Source: Anaerolineales bacterium (lineage in GTDB: Bacteria > Chloroflexota > Anaerolineae > Promineifilales > Promineifilaceae). Taken from it: a stretch of 7,329 nucleotides of DNA. The notes beneath the pieces were generated by a model that ran no database searches, was not told the origin of the DNA, and was given only the letters and a program-made list of their open reading frames with translations. The position numbers were made by a program, and so were the translations under genes. Where the stretch lies: contig JAGQGA010000265.1 in assembly GCA_020432595.1 (NCBI GenBank), positions 1-7,329 on the forward strand, written 5' to 3'. This document shows, one piece after another, positions 1 through 5,674 of this stretch; positions within the stretch are counted from its first letter, which is position 1, and every line of letters starts with the position of its first letter.

Positions 1-278
1 AGGGTGAGGCTGTGCCAACGGTTGCCAGCGTCCCGCGTGAGGGGGAAGCAGTGGCAGAATTGCGGGCGGCTCCGGCCGAAACGGCCGTTCCTGCCGAAGG
101 CCAGCTTACCCAAAGCACCGAAGCCTATGCCGCCACCGTGGAAGCTCCGCAAGCAGCGGAAACGGCCGTTAACCCAGAACCCACCCTATCCCCTCTGCGC
201 GGCCTGCAAATCGGCCTCGCTCTCACCTTTGTCATCCTGCTCATTCTCACGCTGCTGGTGCGGCAGCGGGTTCGGTAA
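1..278 (+). CDS. C-terminal part of a membrane-anchored Pro/Ala/Glu-rich protein (5' end outside window)
   Basis: The frame is open to the left edge (first full codon at 3), so this is the end of a longer gene. The GTG at 12 is an internal codon, not a convincing start. About 65 visible residues are low-complexity and rich in Ala, Glu, Pro and Thr, with two near-repeats (PAETAVPAE and AAETAVNPE), like a flexible linker. One hydrophobic helix follows (LQIGLALTFVILLILTLLV), and the protein ends in the basic tail RQRVR. This is the layout of a protein held in the membrane by a single C-terminal helix. Which side the linker lies on cannot be decided, although the basic tail suggests a cytoplasmic C-terminus. 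No LPXTG-like sorting motif is present. The function lies in the missing N-terminal part and I do not recognise it. Two copies of AACGGCCGTT encode the repeated E-T-A-V. The stop codon sits in the first unit of a heptad repeat. Confidence 0.75.
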   Translation, partial: GEAVPTVASVPREGEAVAELRAAPAETAVPAEGQLTQSTEAYAATVEAPQAAETAVNPEPTLSPLRGLQIGLALTFVILLILTLLVRQRVR

Positions 279-348
279 ACAGTAAGCAGTAACCGGTAAT
301 CGGTAATCAGTGACCTATACTGATTACCGATTCCTGTTTACCGATTAC
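272..348. repeat. Intergenic heptad inverted repeat, copy A
   Basis: Eleven consecutive 7-bp units run in phase. The left units are variants of (T/C)CGGTAA and the right units are variants of CGATTAC, around a central unit CCTATAC. The core is a perfect 14-bp inverted repeat (298-311 with 319-332) with a 7-nt loop. The first unit contains the stop codon of the upstream gene, and the element fills nearly the whole 77-nt spacer before the NUDIX gene. It has no T-tract, so a classical intrinsic terminator is unlikely. Copy D after the glycosyltransferase uses the same unit type. Confidence 0.85.
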
Positions 349-355
349 TTTCTGC

Positions 356-874
356 ATGACCACAGCCCCCAACCACATCCAATTTTGCGTTCGCTGCGGT
401 GCGCCGATGGCGACGCGGCGGGTGGGCGACCGACCGCGCCGAGCGTGTACGGCGTGCGATTATGTGCATTTTACCGACCCCAAGGTGGGGGTGGGGGTGT
501 TTGTGCTGGACGAGGCGGGGCGGGTGCTGCTGGTGCGACGGGTGATGAACCCGGAGCGGGGCAAGTGGAGTATTCCGGCTGGTTTTTTGGACCAGGGGGA
601 GGATCCAGCAGAAACGGCCGTTCGTGAAGCCTACGAAGAAACCGGCCTTGAGGTTGTCATTGACGGCCTAGTAGACGTTTACCACAACCCGCCCAGCGAA
701 GGGGGTGCGTCCATCTTCATTCTCTACCGCGCCCACGCGGTGGGCGGCACGCTGCAAGCCGGGGACGATGCCGACGGCGTGGGCTTTTTTGCCCGTGACC
801 AACTGCCCGAACTGGCTTTCATCAGCACGCGAGACAGCATTCAGCGGCTTTGGCCGCCTACCGCCACCGCTTAA
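356..874 (+). CDS. NUDIX hydrolase with N-terminal zinc ribbon
   Basis: The 172-residue protein is predicted to hydrolyse a nucleoside diphosphate linked to another moiety (NUDIX family), probably an ADP-ribose or NAD-type substrate. The exact substrate cannot be read from the sequence. A zinc ribbon lies at residues 11-34 (C11-x2-C14 and C31-x2-C34), followed by the conserved DPKVGVGV entry to the NUDIX fold. The NUDIX box is complete: G76-x5-E82-x7-R90-E91-x2-E94-E95-x-G97-L98, with the metal-binding glutamates present. The domain order and length match small zinc-ribbon NUDIX proteins related to the NudC/ADP-ribose pyrophosphatase group. The ATG at 356 directly follows the heptad repeat and has no clear Shine-Dalgarno sequence. 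One AACGGCCGTT (613-622) encodes E-T-A-V inside the NUDIX box. The gene ends tail to tail with the Uma2 gene. Confidence 0.93.
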   Translation: MTTAPNHIQFCVRCGAPMATRRVGDRPRRACTACDYVHFTDPKVGVGVFVLDEAGRVLLVRRVMNPERGKWSIPAGFLDQGEDPAETAVREAYEETGLEVVIDGLVDVYHNPPSEGGASIFILYRAHAVGGTLQAGDDADGVGFFARDQLPELAFISTRDSIQRLWPPTATA

Positions 875-1470
875 ACGAGACCATCGGCTAACCGGACCGA
901 AAAACCAGGTAGCAATACAGAGGTAACGGCATCCTCTTTGCCAAACACGCCATGCACCTCATAATGCGTGCCAGCCAGCGTCAGAACTGTGATCTTGTCG
1001 CTGCGAGGGTCAACAATCCAATATTCAGCAATGCCCGCTTGGGCATATTCGTGCCGCTTAATTTCCAAATCACGGTTGGGATCATCGGGGCTAATCACTT
1101 CAATGGCGAGATCAATTTGCTGAAACCATTGCTCCGTATGGTGGGGTAGGTTGGCGTGGGAGACGAAAAACACGTCGGGTTCACAAATCTTGTTTTCCCA
1201 TAGCTCAACCTTGGTGGGAGCAAAAAAGACTTCGCCCAGATTGTGCTGCTGCACATACATAAACAACCAGTGGAATAGGGCGCGGACAAGGCGTTGGTGT
1301 TGAATCGAGGGCATGGGTAAAATTTCAATGGCACCGTTTGAGAATTCAATCAGATGGTTGGTGCTAGCATCCAGCGTTACGTAATGGTCAAGTGACCAAT
1401 ATCCCTGAGGAGGGAAAAGTTTGACAATTTCCCAAACGGGTTCAGCGGTTATCGTTTTGGGCATCATCAT
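871..1470 (-). CDS. Uma2-family (DUF820) PD-(D/E)XK nuclease-fold protein
   Basis: Starting at ATG 1470, the protein has 199 residues, a normal length for Uma2 proteins. These have a restriction-endonuclease-like fold and are multiplied in cyanobacteria and Chloroflexota; their biological role is poorly known. Typical signatures are E42 in the first strand, CEPDVFF with D99, AIEVISP with E124, K138, and then YAQAGIAEYWIVDP (142-155), the best-known Uma2 block. D99, E124 and K138 are the likely metal/catalytic set, so the fold looks intact. The frame stays open upstream to 1524, but those 18 codons are translated heptad repeat and are rejected as coding. Three ATGs lie in a row (1470, 1467, 1464). 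A TACAAT box at 1479-1474 would place transcription start at about 1467, so a leaderless start at the second or third ATG is possible. The stop shares TTAA with the NUDIX gene. Confidence 0.92.
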   Translation of the reverse strand: MMMPKTITAEPVWEIVKLFPPQGYWSLDHYVTLDASTNHLIEFSNGAIEILPMPSIQHQRLVRALFHWLFMYVQQHNLGEVFFAPTKVELWENKICEPDVFFVSHANLPHHTEQWFQQIDLAIEVISPDDPNRDLEIKRHEYAQAGIAEYWIVDPRSDKITVLTLAGTHYEVHGVFGKEDAVTSVLLPGFSVRLADGLV

Positions 1471-1473
1471 TGT

Positions 1474-1479
1474 ATTGTA
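1474..1479 (-). promoter_or_regulatory. Candidate -10 box (TACAAT) for the Uma2 gene
   Basis: Read on the minus strand, GGTACAAT lies just before the triple ATG. A start about 7 nt downstream falls on the ATG run, which predicts a leaderless transcript. No good -35 box is visible, because that region is heptad repeat. A second overlapping TACAAT (1474-1469) runs into the first ATG. Confidence 0.4.
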
Positions 1480-1490
1480 CCGGCATTTTG

Positions 1491-1543
1491 GGAGATTGGA
1501 GATTAGGGATTGGAGATTGGTCAATCTCTAATCTCCAATCCCC
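1491..1543. repeat. Intergenic heptad inverted repeat, copy B
   Basis: Four left units are GGAGATT, GGAGATT, AGGGATT, GGAGATT. After a GGTC centre, three right units are AATCTCT, AATCTCC, AATCCCC. Bases 1491-1511 pair with 1523-1543 at 19 of 21 positions (one mismatch is a possible G-U pair) around an 11-nt loop. The element lies between the second Sm-like gene and the Uma2 gene, both on the minus strand. It has the same 7-bp period as copies A, C, D and E but its own unit sequence. Confidence 0.85.
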
Positions 1544-1558
1544 TCTTCACAAATATGC

Positions 1559-1975
1559 CTACACGTCTTCCCATTCAGTCGCATTGGGCCAATCAATGAC
1601 GGCGTGGCGCTGGACGACCAGCAAACGGCCGTTTTCCTGTTGCAACCCGGTACTACTCAAATCCCACCAGGCAACCGTGCCGGTAAGCGTTTGGCCGGAA
1701 CGCAACCGTAATTCAACCGGGGTTTTGTTCCGCATCGCTTCAGCCAAATAAAAAGTGAGGAATTTGCGCGGACGAGCATTGTGCCATTGGAACTCTTCTA
1801 GGGGACGGCTGTAATAATCTGCTAGCTTGGCAACCAACGCTTCGTCCCGCACGGGGCGATACCCCGTTTCGGCCCCCATGATCCCGCTTTCCAACCCAAG
1901 TGCTTTGTAAATGGCATCGGGATGCTCGCCACCATTGAACGCCCGCAAATAACGCAAATGATCTGACAGGCTCAT
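1559..1975 (-). CDS. Small protein with degenerate HTH and C-terminal Sm/Hfq-like domain
   Basis: This 138-residue protein has no name I recognise. Residues 4-62 read like a worn XRE-type helix-turn-helix: LRYLRAFNGG, then IYKALGLESG, then an E-x-G-x-R turn at 36-40, then LVAKLADYYSRPLEEF. Residues 73-130 match the Sm/Hfq pattern: helix FLTFYLAEAMRNKTPV, strands VELRLRSGQTLTGTV (Sm1-like, with the conserved Gly before the bent strand), and a last strand RLLVVQRHAVIDWP. The final block resembles the YKHAISTVVP block of Hfq, with R123-H124 at the K-H position. The likely role is a small RNA- or DNA-binding oligomer, which is inference only. Its start overlaps the upstream gene's stop by four bases (ATGA, 1972-1975), so the two are translationally coupled. 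One AACGGCCGTT (1624-1633) encodes N-G-R. Confidence 0.8.
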   Translation of the reverse strand: MSLSDHLRYLRAFNGGEHPDAIYKALGLESGIMGAETGYRPVRDEALVAKLADYYSRPLEEFQWHNARPRKFLTFYLAEAMRNKTPVELRLRSGQTLTGTVAWWDLSSTGLQQENGRLLVVQRHAVIDWPNATEWEDV

Positions 1976-2748
1976 GCTTCCTCCACGACGTAATATGCCA
2001 ACGCCAGTTTGTTCAGCACCATTTCCTGCCCATCACGCTGGCGAATGGCGATATTGTAGGGTGAAAAGCCAATAATTTGCCCGCTAAACACCTTGTCGTT
2101 AATGAGCGTAAAGGTAACAGTCTCCTGCCCGTCCAACCGTGCTTGCAGGTAGTTATGCTCAAACTCATCCACGCTTTCAGGCAAGTGGGCGCGTTTGCGA
2201 CGGGTATCGGGTGGACGCGGGCTTAATTCAGGTTTTCGATCTTTCCAAAGCTGCATATAACGGCCGTTTAGCCCCCGCGCCTCATCATAAGAAAGCTCCT
2301 CCAGTGGTTTGCCTAGTTCAGCAATAACGGCCGTTTCCTCCACCCCCAACTTCGCCCACAACATCCGCATATATTCCAACTGCCCAGGCCGCACCGAACC
2401 AGGCTCCTGTTCTTGTTCCAAACGCTTTGCTTTGCCCCACCGCTTCTTTTTCGGCTTGGGTATGGGCTGGTCTCCTTTCTCCTCGGCGACAACCTTCTCT
2501 GGCGGGGTGGCAGCCGGTTTAGCGGGCGGCGGCTCCGCTGGCTTTGTTTTCGTGGGTGGATCAGATTGGATTTTGATGTCGTTGGCATTGACATACAGTG
2601 CCTTTGCCAACCGTTCCAAATCCGACAAGCGTACCGGCTCACCTTTTTCATAAGCATACAAATTGGCTGGTTTAATACCCGCCTTGTTTGCCAACTGCTT
2701 CACCGTCATCCCCCGCCGCTTCCGCAGTTCCCATAAATCTTCTGCCAT
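1972..2748 (-). CDS. XRE-family HTH protein fused to a C-terminal Sm/Hfq-like domain
   Basis: 258 residues. Residues 4-60 are a clear XRE/Cro-type helix-turn-helix (LRKRRGMTVKQLANKAGI, NLYAYEKG, LSDLERLAKAL), expected to bind DNA. Residues 61-120 form a linker rich in Pro, Lys and Glu, with a basic cluster KPKKKRWGKAKR. Residues 122-167 form a small helical segment (QLEYMRMLWAKLGV, LGKPLEELSYDEARGL), a pattern seen in helical domains of some phage-related proteins. Residues 197-256 resemble Hfq/Sm: LQARLDGQETVTFTLIND, then VFSGQIIGFSPYNIAI, then EMVLNKLALAYYVV. Compare Hfq V-N-G-x-x-L-x-G-x-I-x-x-F-x-x-F-x-I and Y-K-H-A-I. The Hfq K-H pair is N-K here. AGGA lies 5 nt before the ATG. It is first in a two-gene operon and may repress its own promoter through the nearby palindrome. 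Copies of AACGGCCGTT lie at 2259 and 2326. Confidence 0.85.
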   Translation of the reverse strand: MAEDLWELRKRRGMTVKQLANKAGIKPANLYAYEKGEPVRLSDLERLAKALYVNANDIKIQSDPPTKTKPAEPPPAKPAATPPEKVVAEEKGDQPIPKPKKKRWGKAKRLEQEQEPGSVRPGQLEYMRMLWAKLGVEETAVIAELGKPLEELSYDEARGLNGRYMQLWKDRKPELSPRPPDTRRKRAHLPESVDEFEHNYLQARLDGQETVTFTLINDKVFSGQIIGFSPYNIAIRQRDGQEMVLNKLALAYYVVEEA

Positions 2749-2771
2749 TTCGTTCCTGCCTCTTGTCTATA

Positions 2772-2796
2772 CTGAATGTTATATAACCGCATTCAG
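2772..2796. promoter_or_regulatory. Nested palindrome between divergent genes, candidate operator
   Basis: CTGAATG (2772-2778) and CATTCAG (2790-2796) form a 7-bp inverted repeat. Between them lies the perfect 10-bp palindrome GTTATATAAC (2778-2787), sharing one base with the left arm. The site lies 24 bp upstream of the XRE-Sm start and 65 bp upstream of xth. A possible -10 for the minus-strand operon (TATAGA, 2771-2766) abuts it. A plausible ligand is the XRE protein itself. This is inferred from position and symmetry only. Confidence 0.45.
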
Positions 2797-2845
2797 CATC
2801 TATTAAAGCATAGCGGCTACAAATTTTCAAAACGGCCGTTTTTCC

Positions 2846-2854
2846 TGCTACAAT
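2846..2854 (+). promoter_or_regulatory. xth: Extended -10 promoter for xth (TGCTACAAT), predicted leaderless
   Basis: TGCTACAAT is an extended -10 (TG-n-TACAAT). Seven bases separate it from the ATG at 2862, so transcription should start at or next to the start codon. No Shine-Dalgarno sequence is present, which agrees with a leaderless mRNA. The copy of AACGGCCGTT at 2831-2840 lies between this box and any -35. Confidence 0.55.
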
Positions 2855-2861
2855 TCCCCAC

Positions 2862-3632
2862 ATGCAAACCCTCTACAGTTGGAACGTCAACGGGCTGCGG
2901 GCAGCCCAACGCAAAGGCTTTCTCGATTGGCTCCACGCCACTCAGCCCGATATTTTGTCCGTGCAAGAAACCAAGTGCCACCCCGACCAGCTAGATGATG
3001 CCCTCCGGCAGCCAGATGGCTACCACACCTACTGGGCTAGCGCCGAGAAAAAAGGGTACAGTGGCGTGGCCCTCTACAGCAAAACCGAGCCGCTTTCGGT
3101 GCAAATCGGGCTGGGCGTGGCCGATTATGACCGCGAGGGGCGTACCATCGTGGCCGAATACCCCGATTTTGTTTTCATTGGTGCTTACTTTCCCAATGGT
3201 GGCCGCGACCACAGCCGCGTGCCGTTTAAGATGGCGTACAAAGCCGACTTTCTCGCCTTTTGTAACGACCTGCGAACGGCCGGAAAAGCCGTCATCTTTT
3301 GTGGCGATGTCAACACCTCTCACTGTGACATGGATTTAGCCCGCCCGCGCCAAAACCAAAAAACCACCGGCTTCCTGCCCGAAGAGCGCGTCTGGCTCGA
3401 TGAGGTCGTAACAGTGGGCTATGTAGACAGCTTCCGCCACTTTTACCCCGAACAAACCGGAGCCTATAGCTGGTGGTCTAACATTGGTCAAGCCCGCAGC
3501 CGCAATGTCGGCTGGCGGCTCGACTATTTTTTTGTCAGCGACGATTTAACCAACCACCTGCACACGGCGGCCATTCACCCTGATGTGCTGGGGTCAGATC
3601 ATTGTCCGGTTTCGCTGGTGCTGAACAAGTAA
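2862..3632 (+). CDS. xth: Exodeoxyribonuclease III / class II AP endonuclease (ExoA type)
   Basis: This 256-residue enzyme is expected to cut DNA 5' of abasic sites and remove 3'-blocking groups in base excision repair, acting in the cytoplasm on chromosomal DNA with Mg2+. The endonuclease/exonuclease/phosphatase fold is complete. Visible active-site residues are N8 and N10 (SWNVNGLR), E36 (VQETK), Y109 (GAYFPNG), D149 and N151 (CGDVNTSH), D221 (WRLDYFFVS), and D246-H247 (GSDHCPV), all at the positions expected from ExoIII/APE1. The length is normal for the bacterial family. The N-terminus MQTLYSWNVNGLRAA confirms the start, and no upstream extension is needed. The gene is divergent from the XRE-Sm operon, with its own probable leaderless promoter. 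The stop codon lies in the first unit of heptad repeat C. Confidence 0.96.
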   Translation: MQTLYSWNVNGLRAAQRKGFLDWLHATQPDILSVQETKCHPDQLDDALRQPDGYHTYWASAEKKGYSGVALYSKTEPLSVQIGLGVADYDREGRTIVAEYPDFVFIGAYFPNGGRDHSRVPFKMAYKADFLAFCNDLRTAGKAVIFCGDVNTSHCDMDLARPRQNQKTTGFLPEERVWLDEVVTVGYVDSFRHFYPEQTGAYSWWSNIGQARSRNVGWRLDYFFVSDDLTNHLHTAAIHPDVLGSDHCPVSLVLNK

Positions 3633-3705
3633 CAAGTGGCAGGTAGCAGGTGGCAAGTCTTGTTTGCAGGCAAGACTTGCCACCTGTTACCTGTTACCTG
3701 CCTAC
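3626..3705. repeat. Intergenic heptad inverted repeat, copy C
   Basis: The left arm has 7-bp units CAAGTAA, CAAGTGG, CAGGTAG, CAGGTGG, CAAGTCT. The right arm has TGCCACC, TGTTACC, TGTTACC, TGCCTAC. Bases 3647-3662 and 3671-3686 form a perfect 16-bp inverted repeat with an 8-nt loop, extendable to 3640/3693 with one G-T pair. The first unit contains the xth stop codon, and the element fills the 77-nt spacer to the glycosyltransferase. There is no T-tract after the stem. Confidence 0.87.
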
Positions 3706-3709
3706 CCAA

Positions 3710-5674
3710 ATGGTAAACAGAAAACAAGAAATTCTCTGGCTAACGCTTATCTTGCTGGCGGCGGCAGTGGCGCGGCTGGGCTGGCCGGGACTGACTGAGT
3801 TCAAGGCCGATGAGGCGCGGCTGCTGGCGTTGTCGCTGGAGATGGCAAACGGTGGCGGGCTGGCACTGCGCGGCATCAGCAGTTCGGTGGGTTTTCCCAA
3901 CTTTCCCATGAGCGTCTGGCTCTATGCGATACCATCGCTGCTGACCAGCCATCCCTATGCGGCGACGTTGTTTACGGGGGTGCTGAGTACGCTGGCGGTA
4001 TGGGGCTGTTACTGGCTGGTGCAGCGGTATTGGGGAACCAGGGCGGGGCTGCTGGTGGCGCTGCTGCTGGCACTGAACCCGTGGGCGATTTTGTATTCGC
4101 GCAAAATTTGGGCGCAAAATTTGCTGCCGCTGTTTGTGGTGGGGTGGGCCATTAGCGGGGTGCTGGCGTTTGTGGAGGGGCGGCGGCGCTGGCTGTGGCT
4201 TCATTTGCTGCTGCTGGCGGTGGCGGTGGAGATTCATTTGGCGGCGGTGGCGTTGGTGCTGCCAACGGCCGTTTATCTCATCTATTTTCGCCGCCGCATT
4301 CATTGGCAAGATGTGGTCATTGGTGGGGCGTTGGGGTTGTTAACGGCCGTTCCCTTCCTCATCTACCTGTGGCAGAGTGGCGTGGGGAGTGGGGCGTTGG
4401 GGGTGGGGCGTGACGTGGCAAGCAGTGGTGAGGAGGGGCTGGTGGCTTTGCATTATATGTGGCTGCTGGCAACAGGGCGGGAGATTTATTCGCTGGCGGG
4501 GCCAGAGGCGTTTCCTACGTTTGTGGCTAAAATTCCCGATGTGGGCAGCATTCATCTGCTGTGGACGATTTTTCTGCTGCTGGGGCTGGTGGCGTTGGTC
4601 AAGCCGATTCGGGAGCGTGAAACCACTGCAAGCGGTGGGGCAACGCCACGCAGTGAGGTAAGCCTGATGTTGCTGCTGTGGCTGCTGCTGCCGCCGCTCT
4701 TTTTTGTCTTTTGGCGGCGTTCCCCCATTTTTACCCATTACTTCATCAGCCAACTGCCTGTGCTGGCAATGGTGATGGGGATTGGGGTGGGGTGGCTGTT
4801 GAAAAAAAGCTGGGTGCAGGCGGGGACAAAAACGGCCGTTATTGCCGCCGTTGTCGTCACATCCCTAGTGCAGCTTTATGTGTGGCTGACGCTGCTCTTT
4901 TTTGTGGGCGGCAACACCACCCCCGGCGGCTTTGGCGTGCCGCTGGCGCGGCAGTTGGCAGCGGTGGACGCAGCCAAAGCGATGATGGCGCAAAAGGGAG
5001 CCAGCGAGGTGCTGGTGGCGGGGGTCGGTGAATCGCCCCGGCTGCATGAGTTTCCGGCGGTGTATGACGCGCTGCTGTGGGGGGTGGCACACCGCTTTGT
5101 GGATGTTACCCAGTCGGCACTGTTTCCGGCACAAACGACCGTTGTTCTCCACGATGGCACCATAGACAGCCTGTATCTGGCACAGGCGCAAACGGCGGAA
5201 ACGATTCCGCTGCGGGACGGGGAGCCGCCGCTGCGGGTGCTGCTGCTACCGGGCGGCAGTGCGCCTGCGCCTGAGGTGGCAATGGAACCGGTGCCGATTT
5301 GGACAAATTGGGTGAGTTTGGCGGGGTACAGTGGGCCGGAAGTGGATCGTGGGGGAGAAACGGCCGTTTGGCAGCTTTATTGGCACACCGGAGCCAACCC
5401 CGACCCAGCCGACTATCACTTCTTCAACCATTTGCTCGACGGCAGCGGCGAGCGGGTGGCGCAGGCTGATGGGGTGCTCTTTGCCCCTAGCCAGTGGCAC
5501 GAAGGGGATGTGGTGGTGAGCCGCTTTGAGCTTCCCTGGTCGCCCGCCCCCACGCCGCTGCTAACGATGCGCGTGGGCATCTATCGCTACCCGTCGCTGG
5601 AAAATGTGCCGGTTTTTGACGTGGCCGGGAATGTGGGGGGGGATGCGGTGGAGTTGGTAATCAGTAATCGGTAA
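3710..5674 (+). CDS. GT39/GT83-like (PMT/ArnT-type) GT-C membrane glycosyltransferase with C-terminal beta domain
   Basis: The 654-residue protein has about 11 hydrophobic segments in the first ~410 residues (for example 8-26, 85-104, 138-182, 200-225 and four more before 410), then a soluble tail of about 240 residues. The first outer loop carries the acidic pair D34-E35 (LTEFKADEARLL), the place where GT-C enzymes of the PMT/ArnT type hold their catalytic Asp. It probably moves a sugar from a polyprenyl-phosphate donor onto an envelope acceptor; donor and acceptor are unknown. The tail (WVSLAGYSG, WQLYWHTG, DYHFFNHLLDGSG, RVGIYRYPSLENVPV) matches a beta-rich domain common after such transferases in Chloroflexota. 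The frame opens at GTG 3650, but its first 20 codons are heptad repeat, so ATG 3710 is preferred. The last codons and stop lie in repeat D. Four exact AACGGCCGTT copies and one near-copy (5134) lie inside. Third positions are strongly G-rich. Confidence 0.88.
   Translation: MVNRKQEILWLTLILLAAAVARLGWPGLTEFKADEARLLALSLEMANGGGLALRGISSSVGFPNFPMSVWLYAIPSLLTSHPYAATLFTGVLSTLAVWGCYWLVQRYWGTRAGLLVALLLALNPWAILYSRKIWAQNLLPLFVVGWAISGVLAFVEGRRRWLWLHLLLLAVAVEIHLAAVALVLPTAVYLIYFRRRIHWQDVVIGGALGLLTAVPFLIYLWQSGVGSGALGVGRDVASSGEEGLVALHYMWLLATGREIYSLAGPEAFPTFVAKIPDVGSIHLLWTIFLLLGLVALVKPIRERETTASGGATPRSEVSLMLLLWLLLPPLFFVFWRRSPIFTHYFISQLPVLAMVMGIGVGWLLKKSWVQAGTKTAVIAAVVVTSLVQLYVWLTLLFFVGGNTTPGGFGVPLARQLAAVDAAKAMMAQKGASEVLVAGVGESPRLHEFPAVYDALLWGVAHRFVDVTQSALFPAQTTVVLHDGTIDSLYLAQAQTAETIPLRDGEPPLRVLLLPGGSAPAPEVAMEPVPIWTNWVSLAGYSGPEVDRGGETAVWQLYWHTGANPDPADYHFFNHLLDGSGERVAQADGVLFAPSQWHEGDVVVSRFELPWSPAPTPLLTMRVGIYRYPSLENVPVFDVAGNVGGDAVELVISNR
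4382..4416 (+). repeat. Heptad repeat inside the glycosyltransferase gene
   Basis: Five in-phase 7-bp units lie here: GTGGGGA, GTGGGGC, GTTGGGG, GTGGGGC, GTGACGT. They encode a Gly/Val/Ala-rich stretch (GVGSGALGVGRDV) in a loop after membrane segment 7. There is no opposite arm nearby. The units resemble those of copy E (GTGGTGC, and GGGACGT in reverse). Confidence 0.55.

Larger units (their letters stand above)
80..5368. repeat. Dispersed 10-bp palindrome AACGGCCGTT, 11 exact copies
   Basis: Exact copies start at 80, 161, 613, 1624, 2259, 2326, 2831, 4264, 4342, 4831 and 5359. A one-mismatch copy (AACGACCGTT) is at 5134. Ten lie in genes and one lies between the divergent genes upstream of xth. 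Eight coding copies are read as Thr-Ala-Val (five as Glu-Thr-Ala-Val) and two as Asn-Gly-Arg. None occurs from 5369 to 7329. A given 10-mer is expected far less than once in 5.7 kb. Confidence 0.93.

Noticed and set aside
4..285. Second plus-strand frame across the first gene
   Set aside because: It is an out-of-frame shadow rich in Pro/Lys/Cys. The other frame has the clear linker and membrane helix.
272..348. Heptad hairpins as rho-independent terminators
   Set aside because: The stems of A to D are not followed by T-runs, and E has its T-run in the loop. They may still affect RNA stability or rho-dependent ends.
1471..1524. Upstream extension of the Uma2 gene to ATG 1524
   Set aside because: The extra 18 codons are translated heptad repeat B and lie before the TACAAT box; the Uma2 family needs no such extension.
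1491..1543. Heptad arrays as CRISPR
   Set aside because: The units are 7 bp and contiguous, with no unique spacers.
3650..3709. GTG 3650 as start of the glycosyltransferase
   Set aside because: The first 20 codons are the heptad hairpin C. ATG 3710 gives a normal basic start followed by the first membrane helix.
3740..4753. Long minus-strand open frames opposite the glycosyltransferase (3740-4309 and 4340-4753)
   Set aside because: They are Gln/His/Pro-rich shadows of Leu/Trp-rich membrane codons with strong third-position bias and show no domain pattern.
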